In this document: piece by piece, positions 8,401-17,110 of the stretch
Numbering within the stretch: position 1 is the first letter of the stretch
Layout: each line of letters starts with the position of its first letter
Origin: Phycisphaerales bacterium AB-hyl4
GTDB taxonomy: Bacteria > Planctomycetota > Phycisphaerae > Phycisphaerales > Phycisphaeraceae
Direction: 5' to 3'
Assembly (NCBI GenBank): GCA_041821185.1
Contig: JBGUBD010000012.1
Span: 1 to 64,000, forward strand
Length of the DNA: 64,000 nucleotides
Made by a program: the position numbers and the translations under genes
Notes under the pieces: generated by a model
Told to the model about the DNA's origin: nothing
Database searches by the model: none
The model's input: only the letters and a program-made list of their open reading frames with translations

Positions 8401-9177
8401 TCACTCGGCGATGGTGAGGCGGTCGGTGAGGCGGTCGCGCCATTCGTCGTCGACGGCGGTGTCGGTGACGATCTGGTCGACATCGTCGACGGCGCAGACG
8501 CGGACGAGGCTCTTTCGGCCGAACTTGCTTGAATCCATGAGCATGATGGAGCGGGCGGCCTGCTGCATCATGACCTGCTCGACCTGGGCCATCGTGAGGT
8601 TGATGTTGTAGGCGGCATCGTCGTACAGGCCGGCGAGGGAGAAGAGCAACAGGTCGGCGTGAAGGTCGGCAAGGCAGCCGATGGCGATGGGGCCGACGAG
8701 CACGCCGGAGCGCGGGTAGAGGCTGCCGCCGATCAACAGCAACTCGACCTGCTCGTCGTCGGCGAAGTGGTTGGCGATCGAGAGACTGTTGGTGACGACC
8801 TGCAAGGGACGGGCGACGATCTGGCGGGCGGCGTAGATGACGGTCGAGCCGCCATCGAGCAGGAGCGTCATGTTGGGTTGGACCTGGTCGGCGACGCATT
8901 TGCCGATGGCTTGCTTGGCGGCGATGTTGGCCTGCATGCGAGCGGCGAGGGCGAGCGAGGTTTGGCCGTTGCTGGCGCGTTCGCGGTAGACGGCCCCGCC
9001 GTGGGTGCGTTCGATGTGGCCTTGCTGTTCGAGGGCTTCGAGGTCGCGGCGGACGGTGGAGCCGGAGACGTCGAGCGCGCGGGCGAGGTCTTCAAGCTGC
9101 GCGGCTTTACGCTCGCGAAGAATGGCCAGCAGCTTGCGATGTCGCTCGGCGATGAGCATGGGTGATCCTTGCGACAC
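8401..9177 (-). CDS. DeoR-family transcriptional regulator of the BMC operon
   Basis: A 258-residue regulator. The N-terminal winged helix (residues 6-60) carries the DeoR signature around LEDLARALDVSGSTVRRDLE. The C-terminal sugar-phosphate sensor domain contains LLLDGGSTVIYAARQI and the MLMDSSKFG motif. It is the last gene of the BMC operon on the same strand. By family, it should bind near the operon promoter and respond to a phosphorylated sugar such as fuculose- or rhamnulose-1-phosphate; this is inference. The candidate operator is the palindrome at 17847-17862. Confidence 0.9.
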   Translation of the reverse strand: MSQGSPMLIAERHRKLLAILRERKAAQLEDLARALDVSGSTVRRDLEALEQQGHIERTHGGAVYRERASNGQTSLALAARMQANIAAKQAIGKCVADQVQPNMTLLLDGGSTVIYAARQIVARPLQVVTNSLSIANHFADDEQVELLLIGGSLYPRSGVLVGPIAIGCLADLHADLLLFSLAGLYDDAAYNINLTMAQVEQVMMQQAARSIMLMDSSKFGRKSLVRVCAVDDVDQIVTDTAVDDEWRDRLTDRLTIAE

Positions 9178-9203
9178 GGGGACGCGGGTAGCGAACGTGG
9201 GAT

Positions 9204-9229
9204 CGCGGTGCGAGCACCGCGGCTAAATG
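9204..9229. repeat. Half element of family H
   Basis: CGCGGTGCGAGCACCGCGGC followed by TAAATG is the right half of the roughly 76 bp family H elements (24086, 29132, 34881, 43014). It lies between the regulator and the 78-residue gene. Confidence 0.7.
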
Positions 9230-9236
9230 TTGGCGG

Positions 9237-9473
9237 TCAGCCCAGCACGCGCTTCCAGCGCGCCAGGTTCCATGCGACTTTTTCAGCAGGCGTCATCTTT
9301 GTGAAGTCGGGCTCGCTGTGTGAGGCGGCGGGCTTGGGCTTCGCAGGCGCGGACGCGGACGCGGACGCGACGTGCACTTCGATCGTCGGCGGCAAGGGCT
9401 TGACCGCGGCGCTGCCGAGCATGCGGTTGATCACATCGTGGTCGGCGGAGCTGTGTTTGGGAGTGCTTTCCAT
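9237..9473 (-). CDS. 78-residue BMC operon protein of unknown role
   Basis: A small protein of two parts: an Ala/Pro/Ser/Lys-rich linker (about residues 22-50) and a C-terminal predicted helix, MTPAEKVAWNLARWKRVLG, rich in Trp, Arg and Lys. The N-terminus contains DVINRMLG, which could be another short helix. It lies 3 bases from the stop of the dehydrogenase gene, so it is translated in the operon. The linker-plus-helix design recalls targeting peptides or a shell/cargo adaptor. No family is recognised. Confidence 0.7.
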   Translation of the reverse strand: MESTPKHSSADHDVINRMLGSAAVKPLPPTIEVHVASASASAPAKPKPAASHSEPDFTKMTPAEKVAWNLARWKRVLG

Positions 9474-9476
9474 GGT

Positions 9477-10400
9477 TCAGCCCAGTTTCTGCCAGGTGTC
9501 CTGCAAGGCGCGGCCGCTGGCCTGGATGCCGGCGACTTCCTTCGGCCAAAGCTCGATCTCACGTGCTTCGAGGACCCCCTCACGGCCCACAACGGTTGGC
9601 ACACTCAAGCACACCTCACGCACGCCGTACTGCCCGGTCATGCGCGAGCTGACGGGCAGGATGCGGCGGCGGTCGAGCGCGATCGAGTGAATCACCTCGG
9701 CGATGCTGGCGCCTACGGCGTAGCCTGCGCCGCCCTTGCGACGGATGACTTCCGCGCCGGAGCCTTGCGTGCGTTTGAACAGTTCGTTCTGCTCGGGCAC
9801 GCTGAGTAGTTTGGTCAGTGCCATGCCTGCGACGGAGGCGCTGGACCAGATGGGCGCCATCGCGTCGCCGTGCTCGCCGAGGATGAGGGCTTTGACCTGG
9901 GTGGCGGGGTAGTTTTTCGCTTGTGCGATCAGCGAGCAGAAGCGGGCCGTGTCGAGCACCGTGCCGAGGCCGATGACTTTGCTCGGCTGCCAGTCGAGGT
10001 GCTCGATGGCAAGGCGGGTGAGCACGTCGACGGGGTTGGAGACGACGAAGATGATCGCATCGCGGCGGAGGTTGGCGGCGCGGAGGTCGTCGAGAATGCC
10101 CTTGAAGATCGAGACGTTGCGGTTGACCAGGTCGAGGCGCGACTCGTCGGGCTTGCGTCGGCTGCCGGCGGTGATGCAGACGACGTCGGCGTCGGCGAGG
10201 GCGCTCATGTCGCCGGCGGTGATGGTCTGGTCGGCGATGAGTGAGCTGCCCTGCATGAGGTCGAGCGCTTCGCCTGCGGCGAGGTCGGCGTTGACGTCGT
10301 TAAGGACGATCTCGCGGACGAGGCCGGCACATTGCAGGGCGTACGCGGCGTTCGAGCCGACGCGGCCGCCGCCTCCGATGATGGCTGTTTTGATGCTCAT
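9477..10400 (-). CDS. Lactate/malate dehydrogenase family protein (BMC-associated)
   Basis: A 307-residue NAD-dependent 2-hydroxyacid dehydrogenase. It has the N-terminal Rossmann motif IGGGGRVGSNAAYALQ, the catalytic His in GEHGDAM and the substrate-binding Arg in LDTAR. The specificity loop reads SRRKPDESR, unlike the classical LDH GANQKPGETR, so the true substrate is open. PVM-type loci carry such an enzyme, and it may regenerate NAD used by the aldehyde dehydrogenase. I start at MSIKTA (10400); the upstream frame is untranslated leader and repeat DNA. Confidence 0.88.
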   Translation of the reverse strand: MSIKTAIIGGGGRVGSNAAYALQCAGLVREIVLNDVNADLAAGEALDLMQGSSLIADQTITAGDMSALADADVVCITAGSRRKPDESRLDLVNRNVSIFKGILDDLRAANLRRDAIIFVVSNPVDVLTRLAIEHLDWQPSKVIGLGTVLDTARFCSLIAQAKNYPATQVKALILGEHGDAMAPIWSSASVAGMALTKLLSVPEQNELFKRTQGSGAEVIRRKGGAGYAVGASIAEVIHSIALDRRRILPVSSRMTGQYGVREVCLSVPTVVGREGVLEAREIELWPKEVAGIQASGRALQDTWQKLG

Positions 10401-10431
10401 GGGATTCCTCGGTCGGGTCGCGGGGCGATCC

Positions 10432-10470
10432 GGGGCTTCGCTTTGCTCAGGCCTCGGCTTGGGGGTGTAG
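10432..10470. repeat. Dispersed repeat (family I)
   Basis: The string GCTCAGGCCTCGGCTTGGGG shares most bases with 22964-23000 (GCTCAGGGCTCGGCTTGGGG). Here it occupies the junction between the aldolase and dehydrogenase genes. Confidence 0.55.
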
Positions 10471-10480
10471 TGATTCGGGT

Positions 10481-11368
10481 TTAGCGCGCGGCGGCCATGA
10501 TCTGGTCGGTGATGGACTGGACCATCTGCTCGAAGGCGTCGTTGTCGACCGAGCCGGTGGACGCGGCGGTGGCGGTGTTTGGTTTTTCGGTTTTCACTTC
10601 GCCGCCGTTGCAGCTGCACGACGCGCTGGCCGGGCGAACGTCGAAGGGTGTGAGGAACGGCTGGTTTTCCGTGCCGATGCAGCCGTCTGCGGAGCAGGCG
10701 ATGCGGGCGTCGGGGAAGCCGAACTTTTCTTTGACCTTGAGCAGCTCGGTCATCTGGTTGGCGTTGAGCACGTTGACGTTGCCGAGTTGTCGTGCGAGCA
10801 GGAGCTGCTTGCAGTAGTTGTCAAGGATTTCGAGTCGGTAGTAGGCGATGGTGAGGTCGTCGGCGAAGTTCACCGAGCCGTGGTTGCCCATGAGGATGGT
10901 GTTGGTTTCCGGGCCGATGAGCGGGAGGATGGAGTTGGGCAGAGCGTCCGTGCCGGGCGTGGCGTAGGGGGCGACGGGGACCTTGCCGAGGAAGACTTCG
11001 GCTTCGGGATGGATGCCCTCGGGCAGCGGCATGCCGGCGATGCAGAAGGCGACCGCGTGTGGCGGGTGGCTGTGGATGACGGCGTTGATGTCGGGCCGCT
11101 GCTTGTAGATGGCGAGGTGGACGAGCACTTCGCTGGTGCGCTTTCGGCCGTTCTTGTTCTTTTCGATCTGCTCGCCCTTGCCGTTGACGACGACGATGTC
11201 GTCGGGCGTGAGGAAGCCTTTGCTCAGGCCGGTGGGCGTGCAGAGGTAGCGGTCGTCGTCGATGCGGACGGAGTGGTTGCCTTCGTTGCCGGCGCAATAG
11301 CCGCGAAGCCAGATCCGTCGGCCGATTTCGCACATCTGTTCTTTGAGGTTGTCGAGTTTGTTGTTCAT
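10481..11368 (-). CDS. Class II aldolase (fuculose/rhamnulose-1-phosphate type) with encapsulation tail
   Basis: A 295-residue zinc aldolase that by family cleaves deoxyhexulose-1-phosphates to DHAP and lactaldehyde. Active-site features are visible: the Glu in TSEVLVH (Glu80), the metal ligands in HSHPPHA (His99, His101) and NHGSV (His163). The standard fold ends near residue 210. An extension of about 80 residues follows, with Cys motifs (CSADGC, CSC), a polar linker and a terminal amphipathic helix, DAFEQMVQSITDQIMAAAR. This tail fits a BMC encapsulation peptide. MNNKLDN is taken as the start; a GTG four codons upstream is possible. Confidence 0.9.
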   Translation of the reverse strand: MNNKLDNLKEQMCEIGRRIWLRGYCAGNEGNHSVRIDDDRYLCTPTGLSKGFLTPDDIVVVNGKGEQIEKNKNGRKRTSEVLVHLAIYKQRPDINAVIHSHPPHAVAFCIAGMPLPEGIHPEAEVFLGKVPVAPYATPGTDALPNSILPLIGPETNTILMGNHGSVNFADDLTIAYYRLEILDNYCKQLLLARQLGNVNVLNANQMTELLKVKEKFGFPDARIACSADGCIGTENQPFLTPFDVRPASASCSCNGGEVKTEKPNTATAASTGSVDNDAFEQMVQSITDQIMAAAR

Positions 11369-11384
11369 AGCGTGTCTCACTTAT

Positions 11385-11708
11385 TCATACGAGCGACTTG
11401 GTCAGCTCGGCATTGACCTGGATGGTGTCGAGGATGGCGGCGTTGTAGGCATCGACGGGCACGCGGCCGGGGTGAAACGGCGCGGCGGCTTCGCCACCTT
11501 CGCTGAGGGCGATGAGCTGGCCGACGCCTGCGCCGAGTTCGTCGAAGACGACGAGCGACTCGGGCATGGGGCCTTCGCGGCGAGCTTCGGTGTCCATGTG
11601 CTGGAGTGCGTGGGCGTCGAGGGCTTCGACCACGAGCAACCGGCCGGGCTTGAGCGATTCAAGCCGACGGTTGAGCGTGACAGTGCCGATGACGCGTCCG
11701 ATTCGCAT
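11385..11708 (-). CDS. BMC-P (EutN/CcmL family) shell vertex protein 1
   Basis: A 107-residue pentameric shell protein that caps microcompartment vertices. The family start MRIGRVIGTVTLNRRLESLK is intact, followed by GRLLVVEAL and the GAGVGQLIALSEG segment that replaces the usual GAG-G-V-L. The C-terminus PVDAYNAAILDTIQV matches the family end. It lies just upstream of the aldolase, with a gap of only 16 bases. Confidence 0.9.
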   Translation of the reverse strand: MRIGRVIGTVTLNRRLESLKPGRLLVVEALDAHALQHMDTEARREGPMPESLVVFDELGAGVGQLIALSEGGEAAAPFHPGRVPVDAYNAAILDTIQVNAELTKSLV

Positions 11709-11720
11709 GGGGTGTTCGAT

Positions 11721-12641
11721 TTAACGGCAGTGCAGGTCGGTCAAGTGCCGCGCCACGTTGGCGGGCAAGTCGGGCGTTTGAGCGAGCATGCGCTCGAGCA
11801 GGTCGCTCATGGTTGCGGGGCTGATGTAGGGGTACTCGATGACGAGCACGTTTGCACCAAGCTCGCGGACGGCTTCGTCGACGGTTTCCGCACATGTGCC
11901 GACCACGGCTCGCAGGTTTTTGCAACGGTTCGCGTAGCAGATCGGGCGGGCGGCGGAGCGGACGAACAGCAGACCGCCCTGCACACGTCGCTGAGCGACG
12001 AGGCGAGCGAGGTCGCTGACGACTTCGACGAGGCCCACGTCGGTTCGCGGCGCGGTCGCGGGGCGAAGGCGGTCGCGGTGGTCGGCAGTCAGCGATTGGA
12101 CCGCGGGACAATGGGCATCCGCCCACCAGAGCCAAGGGGCCGACGTCGTGGCGTGGTTGTGTGCGAGGTTCGTCGGGTTGTGCGACTGCTGACTGGCACG
12201 GCGGACCTTGGCCGGGTGGTGGCGTGCGAAGTCGGCGGCGAGCGGCGTGAGGCGGGCGTCGGCGGCGAGGGTGGCGACGCCGTCGGGGGCGGCTTTGATG
12301 GCGGCTTCGAGTTGGTGGGCGGTGACGAAGCCTTTGAGGGCGGGGGTGGGGGCTTGAGGCGTGGGGCTTGAGGGGTGGGTGATGGGGGGAACGCCCACAG
12401 CGTTACGCTGTGGGCTTCGGGAGGTGGTTTGTCGGGGGGTGGTCAGCGGGCGGGTGGTTTGGAGTTCGGTGAATTTGGAGTAGTCGCCGGTGCAGACGCC
12501 GACGGGGGGATGGATGGGGGCGGGGCTTTGGGGGGCCCTGCCGGGGGCGTTGCCGGGGGCGGGGGTGGCTCCGCGGGCGCGCAGGGCGGCGATGACCTGG
12601 TCGGCGATTTGTTGCACGAGTTGTTCGTGGTCGTTCGCCAT
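11721..12641 (-). CDS. RpiB-like BMC protein with N-terminal encapsulation peptide
   Basis: A 306-residue protein. Residues 1-24 form an amphipathic helix (EQLVQQIADQVIAALRARG), as in encapsulation peptides. Residues 25-110 are a Pro/Ala/Thr-rich linker, which contains the repeat-encoded SRSPQRNAVGV. The C-terminal 110 residues resemble RpiB/LacAB isomerases (AQRRVQGGLLFV, NLRAVVGTCAETVDEAVREL, GANVLVIEY). The catalytic Cys-Gly-Thr-Gly motif of RpiB is absent (here RSAARPICYAN), so it may be inactive or altered. A scaffold or non-canonical isomerase role is inferred. It lies between two BMC-P genes. Confidence 0.75.
   Translation of the reverse strand: MANDHEQLVQQIADQVIAALRARGATPAPGNAPGRAPQSPAPIHPPVGVCTGDYSKFTELQTTRPLTTPRQTTSRSPQRNAVGVPPITHPSSPTPQAPTPALKGFVTAHQLEAAIKAAPDGVATLAADARLTPLAADFARHHPAKVRRASQQSHNPTNLAHNHATTSAPWLWWADAHCPAVQSLTADHRDRLRPATAPRTDVGLVEVVSDLARLVAQRRVQGGLLFVRSAARPICYANRCKNLRAVVGTCAETVDEAVRELGANVLVIEYPYISPATMSDLLERMLAQTPDLPANVARHLTDLHCR
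12391..12418. repeat. Palindromic repeat type A inside a BMC gene
   Basis: GCCCACAGC-GTTAC-GCTGTGGGC is a perfect 9 bp stem. On the minus strand it is translated as RSPQRNAVGV in the linker of the RpiB-like protein. Confidence 0.85.
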
Positions 12642-12647
12642 GGTGGA

Positions 12648-12902
12648 TCAGTCGATGATGCCGAGCGTCCACCAGCGTGCGGGGCTGGTGTTGTCGTTGA
12701 GCAGTTCGCGGAGGCCCTGGCCGTCGCTGGTGAGGATGACGCGGTCGCCTGCGCCGGCGCCGTGGTTATCGAGTGCGAGCACGGGGTCGCCGGCGGGTTG
12801 GCCGGTGTTGCCGAGCAGTTGGCAGACCAGCAGCTTTCGTCCCTGGAGGGAGGGATGTTTGACGGTGCTGGTGGCTCGGCCGTAGACGAGGGCGTGCTGC
12901 AT
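12648..12902 (-). CDS. BMC-P (EutN/CcmL family) shell vertex protein 2
   Basis: An 84-residue vertex protein with the family pattern: VYGRATSTVKHPSLQGRKLL at the N-terminus, DPVLALDNHGAGAGDRVILT in the middle and TLGIID at the C-terminus. It is followed after 6 bases by the RpiB-like gene. Having several BMC-P paralogues in one operon is a PVM hallmark. The ATG has no clear ribosome binding site, because a family D repeat lies directly upstream. Confidence 0.92.
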   Translation of the reverse strand: MQHALVYGRATSTVKHPSLQGRKLLVCQLLGNTGQPAGDPVLALDNHGAGAGDRVILTSDGQGLRELLNDNTSPARWWTLGIID

Positions 12903-12907
12903 TGGGT

Positions 12908-12938
12908 CGGTTTCGAGTTCCGAGTTTCTGGTTTCAAG

Positions 12939-12940
<2 letters not shown>
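12908..12940. repeat. GAAACC-type repeat (family D)
   Basis: TTTCGAGTTCCGAGTTTCTG plus GTTTCAAGTT at the junction of the aldehyde dehydrogenase and BMC-P2 genes. It covers the dehydrogenase stop codon. Confidence 0.6.
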
Positions 12941-14390
<1,450 letters not shown>

Positions 14391-14429
14391 GGTGAGCCTT
14401 TGGGGTCGGAAGTCTTTGGGGCGGCCGGG

Positions 14430-14452
14430 GCCCACGGATGGCATCCGTGGGC
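14430..14452. repeat. Palindromic repeat type B
   Basis: GCCCACGGATG and GCATCCGTGGGC form a perfect hairpin in the leader of the aldehyde dehydrogenase gene, about 40 bases upstream of its start. Confidence 0.75.
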
Positions 14453-14470
14453 TTTATGGGGGCGGCGGGG

Positions 14471-14782
14471 TCAACTTATTTTTTTGCCCATGACGACGGC
14501 TTCGTCGACGATGCCGACGACGACGGCGTCGGTGGGCAGCTTGTTGCATCCCTCAGCGAGGCGGGCGCTGGAGCCTTGCACGATGAGGACGAGCTGGTCC
14601 TCACCCGCGCCGATCATGTCGAGCGCGACGATGGCGCGGCCGGTGACGTCGAAGCGTCCGCCGCCCGCGGGCGCGTCGTTGTATTCGACCTTGAGCGGCT
14701 CGATGATGAGCAGCTTCTGGCCTTTGATGGCCGGGTCTTTCGCGGTGGCGACGACGTGGCCTTTTACGCGACCGAGGAACAT
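14471..14782 (-). CDS. BMC-P (EutN/CcmL family) shell vertex protein 3
   Basis: A 103-residue pentamer protein with canonical family text: MFLGRVKGHVVATAKDPAIK, then VALDMIGAGEDQLVLIVQGS (the GAGxxxxVLxxxGS motif), and DAVVVGIVDEAVV near the end. A GGAG site precedes the ATG. It is the most typical of the three BMC-P paralogues here. Confidence 0.95.
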   Translation of the reverse strand: MFLGRVKGHVVATAKDPAIKGQKLLIIEPLKVEYNDAPAGGGRFDVTGRAIVALDMIGAGEDQLVLIVQGSSARLAEGCNKLPTDAVVVGIVDEAVVMGKKIS

Positions 14783-14798
14783 GGGCGGCTCCGGGCGG

Positions 14799-14825
14799 GC
14801 GCCCCTGCGGGGCGGCCGCTAAACG
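14799..14825. repeat. GC-rich hairpin ending in GCTAAAC (family H-related)
   Basis: GGCGCCCCTGCGGGGCGGCC then GCTAAAC, between the BMC-H3 and BMC-P3 genes. It shares its GC-rich hairpin and GCTAAAC tail with 17063-17096. Confidence 0.6.
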
Positions 14826-14848
14826 TGGGGATGGCAAATCAACGAACG

Positions 14849-15112
14849 TCAGAGCTTGGCGACGTCTTCGTGGGGGCGGGCGATGACGTGGACGCTGACG
14901 ACTTCGCCCACGCGACGGGCGGCGTCTGCGCCGGCGTCGACGGCGGCCTTGACTGCGGCGACATCACCTTCGAAGGTGATGGCGACGAAACCGCTGCCGA
15001 CCTTGTCCTGCCGGGTGAACTTCACGTCGGCGGCTTTGAGCGCTGCGTCGGTGGCTTCGACGGCCGAGATGAGGCCCTTGGTTTCGATCATGCCGATTGC
15101 TTGCTGTGCCAT
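14849..15112 (-). CDS. BMC-H shell hexamer protein 3
   Basis: An 87-residue single-domain BMC shell protein that tiles microcompartment facets. It has the family start AIGMIETKGLISAVEATDAA, the pore loop DKVGSGF, GDVAAVKAAVDAGADAA and the RPHEDV C-terminus. A GGAG ribosome binding site is present. It lies between ackA and the BMC-P3 gene. Confidence 0.96.
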   Translation of the reverse strand: MAQQAIGMIETKGLISAVEATDAALKAADVKFTRQDKVGSGFVAITFEGDVAAVKAAVDAGADAARRVGEVVSVHVIARPHEDVAKL

Positions 15113-15138
15113 GGTGATTCTCCGTGGTTAATCCGAGG

Positions 15139-16341
15139 TTAGTGGGTCGCTCGGCCGAGCACTTCGGCGGTCTGTCGGGCGACGATGAGTTCTTCGTTCG
15201 TAGGCAGGACCCAGATGGCGACTTGGCTGTCGGTCGCTTCGATTCGCTGTTCGTCCTTGCCGGTGACGGTGTTGTTTTTGTCGAGGTCGAGTTTGATGCC
15301 GGCGAAGCCGAGGTTTTGGCAGATGGCGGCGCGGACGATTTTGTCGTGCTGGCCGATGCCGCCGGTGAAGCTGATGGCGTCCGCGCCGCCGAGGGCGACG
15401 AGGTACGCGCCGAGATAGTGTCGGCAGCTTTCGACGAAGGCGTCGACGGCGAGCTTCGCGCGGTCGTTGCCCTGCTCGGCGGCTTCGTGGACGTCGCGGA
15501 TGTCGGCACTGACGCCGGAGATGCCGAGCAGTCCGCCTTCCTTGCCGAGGCGTTGGAAGATGGTGTCGACGTCGAGGTCGGCTTTGAAGAGCTTGAGCAG
15601 CGCGAAGGTGTCGAAATCGCCGACGCGGTTGTTGTGGAAGACGCCGGACTGGGCGGTCATGCCGAAGCTGTTGGCCACGCTTTGGCCGTCTTTGATGGCG
15701 GTGATGGAGCAGGAGCCGCCGAGGTGGAGGTTGACGATGCGTTTGGCTTGCGGGTGGATCTCGGCGAGCCGGGTGGCGATGTAGCGGTGGCTTGCGCCGT
15801 GGAAGCCGTAGCGTCGGATGCCGAGGTCTTCGGTCCATTCGTGGGGGATGGCGTAGACCTGTCGGGCTTTGGGGATGGTCTGGTGGTAGCCGGTCTCGAA
15901 GGCGGCGACCTGCGGGGTGTCGGGCAGGAGCTTGGCGAAGGCGCGCATGGCGGCGATGTAGGGCGGGTTGTGAGCCGGCGCGACGTCGGCGAAGCGTTGC
16001 ATGGTGTCGAGGACATTGTCGTCGACTTTGACTGCGCCGGAGATGGGCCCGCCGTGCACGGCTTTGAAGCCGACGGCGTCGATGGCGTTGATGGATTCGA
16101 TGACGCCGGCGCGTTCGAGCAGGTCGAGGTGGAGCTTGGCGGCGGCGGCGTGGTCGGGCAGCTCGAGCGTGCCGTCTTCTTCATGCTGGCCGAGCGTCGC
16201 GGACCAGGCGGACTCGGGCTGGCCGATGCGATCGGCGCTGCCCGAGCCGACGACGCGCGGGGGCGTGTCGGCGTTGGAGGCGAGGTCGAACAGCTTGTAT
16301 TTGAAGCTGGTCGAACCGAGGTTGGCGACGAGGATGAGCAT
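15139..16341 (-). CDS. ackA: Acetate kinase
   Basis: About 400 residues. It converts acyl-phosphate and ADP to the acid and ATP, the energy-yielding last step of the BMC pathway. ASKHA features are visible: the N-terminal LVANLGSTSFKYKLF, HGGPISG, the NLHLGGSCSITAI phosphate loop and FTGGIGQHD near the C-terminus. MLILVAN aligns with the family start; the 12 upstream codons of the open frame run through a hairpin. It acts with PduL on acyl-phosphate, probably acetyl- or lactyl-phosphate. Confidence 0.94.
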   Translation of the reverse strand: MLILVANLGSTSFKYKLFDLASNADTPPRVVGSGSADRIGQPESAWSATLGQHEEDGTLELPDHAAAAKLHLDLLERAGVIESINAIDAVGFKAVHGGPISGAVKVDDNVLDTMQRFADVAPAHNPPYIAAMRAFAKLLPDTPQVAAFETGYHQTIPKARQVYAIPHEWTEDLGIRRYGFHGASHRYIATRLAEIHPQAKRIVNLHLGGSCSITAIKDGQSVANSFGMTAQSGVFHNNRVGDFDTFALLKLFKADLDVDTIFQRLGKEGGLLGISGVSADIRDVHEAAEQGNDRAKLAVDAFVESCRHYLGAYLVALGGADAISFTGGIGQHDKIVRAAICQNLGFAGIKLDLDKNNTVTGKDEQRIEATDSQVAIWVLPTNEELIVARQTAEVLGRATH

Positions 16342-16355
16342 GGATGCATTCAGGG

Positions 16356-16381
16356 GGCAGTGCAGCTGAAGCTGCACTGCC
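16356..16381. repeat. Strong hairpin upstream of ackA
   Basis: GGCAGTGCAGC-TGAA-GCTGCACTGCC is a perfect 11 bp stem with a tetraloop, 15 bases upstream of the ackA start. On the minus-strand mRNA it lies between BMC-H2 and ackA and could affect ackA translation or message stability. Confidence 0.7.
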
Positions 16382-16401
16382 TTTTTGGGGGTTTGGGTGA
16401 G

Positions 16402-16662
16402 TTAGAAGTTTTCGATGAGCTGGTCGTGGGGGCGGGCGATGACGTGGGCGGCGACGAGTTCGCCGACACGGGTCGCGGCGGCAGCGCCGGCGTCGACGGC
16501 AGCCTTGACGGAGCCGACGTCACCCTGGACGACGACGGTGACATACGCGCCGCCGATGGGGATGGACTTGACGAGCTGGACGTGTGCGGCCTTGAGCATG
16601 GCGTCGGTGGCTTCGACGAGGCCGACCTGTCCCTTGGTTTCGATCATGCCGAGTGCGTTCAT
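16402..16662 (-). CDS. BMC-H shell hexamer protein 2 (variant pore)
   Basis: An 86-residue BMC-domain protein: LGMIETKGQVGLVEATDAML, GDVGSVKAAVDAGAAAATRV and RPHDQL. The pore loop reads IPIGGAYV instead of the K-GSG form in its two paralogues, so pore size or charge should differ. AGGA precedes the ATG. It follows BMC-H1, from which it is separated by a palindromic repeat. Confidence 0.95.
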   Translation of the reverse strand: MNALGMIETKGQVGLVEATDAMLKAAHVQLVKSIPIGGAYVTVVVQGDVGSVKAAVDAGAAAATRVGELVAAHVIARPHDQLIENF

Positions 16663-16694
16663 GGTTGAGGTCCTGTTTTCTTTATGAGGCGTGT

Positions 16695-16724
16695 CCCAGG
16701 GATTCGCTGCGCTACATCCCTGGG
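16695..16724. repeat. Palindromic repeat type C variant
   Basis: CCCAGGGAT and ATCCCTGGG enclose a loop containing CGCTGCG, followed by CTTTG. It lies between BMC-H1 and BMC-H2. Confidence 0.65.
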
Positions 16725-16749
16725 CTTTGTGTTGATGAATCAGGGGGGG

Positions 16750-17046
16750 TTACTTGGTGGCGGCGGCTTTTTTGGGCTTGGGGAGGATGCCGGCGAGTTC
16801 GTCGTGGGGGCGGGGGATGACGTGGACGCCGACGACTTCCCCGACGCGGCCTGCGGCTTCGGCGGCGGCGTCGACGGCGGCCTTGACGGCAGCGACATCG
16901 CCGGTGACGAAGCTGGTGACGAGGCCTGAGCCGACCTTGTCCCAGCCGAGCATCTGGACGTTGGCGGCTTTGAGCATTGCGTCGGAGGCTTCGATGAGGG
17001 CGACGATGCCCTTGGTTTCAATCATGCCGAGTGCGGGTTGAGCCAT
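16750..17046 (-). CDS. BMC-H shell hexamer protein 1
   Basis: A 98-residue BMC shell protein starting ALGMIETKGIVALIEASDAM, with pore loop DKVGSGL and the RPHDEL motif. A roughly 15-residue Lys/Ala/Pro-rich tail (LPKPKKAAATK) extends past the usual end. A GGAG site lies 6 bases upstream of the ATG. As the second gene of the operon it is likely the major facet protein, by inference. Confidence 0.96.
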   Translation of the reverse strand: MAQPALGMIETKGIVALIEASDAMLKAANVQMLGWDKVGSGLVTSFVTGDVAAVKAAVDAAAEAAGRVGEVVGVHVIPRPHDELAGILPKPKKAAATK

Positions 17047-17062
17047 GGTGTTCTCCAGGAGG

Positions 17063-17096
17063 GGGCGCCCCGACGGGGGCGGCCGCTAAACGGGGT
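17063..17096. repeat. GC-rich hairpin ending in GCTAAACGG (family H-related)
   Basis: GGGGCGCCCCGACGGGGGCG then GCCGCTAAAC, between pduL and BMC-H1. It resembles 14799-14825 and the segment at 55166-55192. Confidence 0.6.
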
Positions 17097-17110
17097 GTTG
17101 TGGGAAATCG

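Noticed and set aside
16356..16381. Transcription terminator between BMC-H2 and ackA
   Set aside because: The T-run (CTTTTT) follows on the plus strand only, whereas the operon is on the minus strand. It is more likely a translation or stability element.
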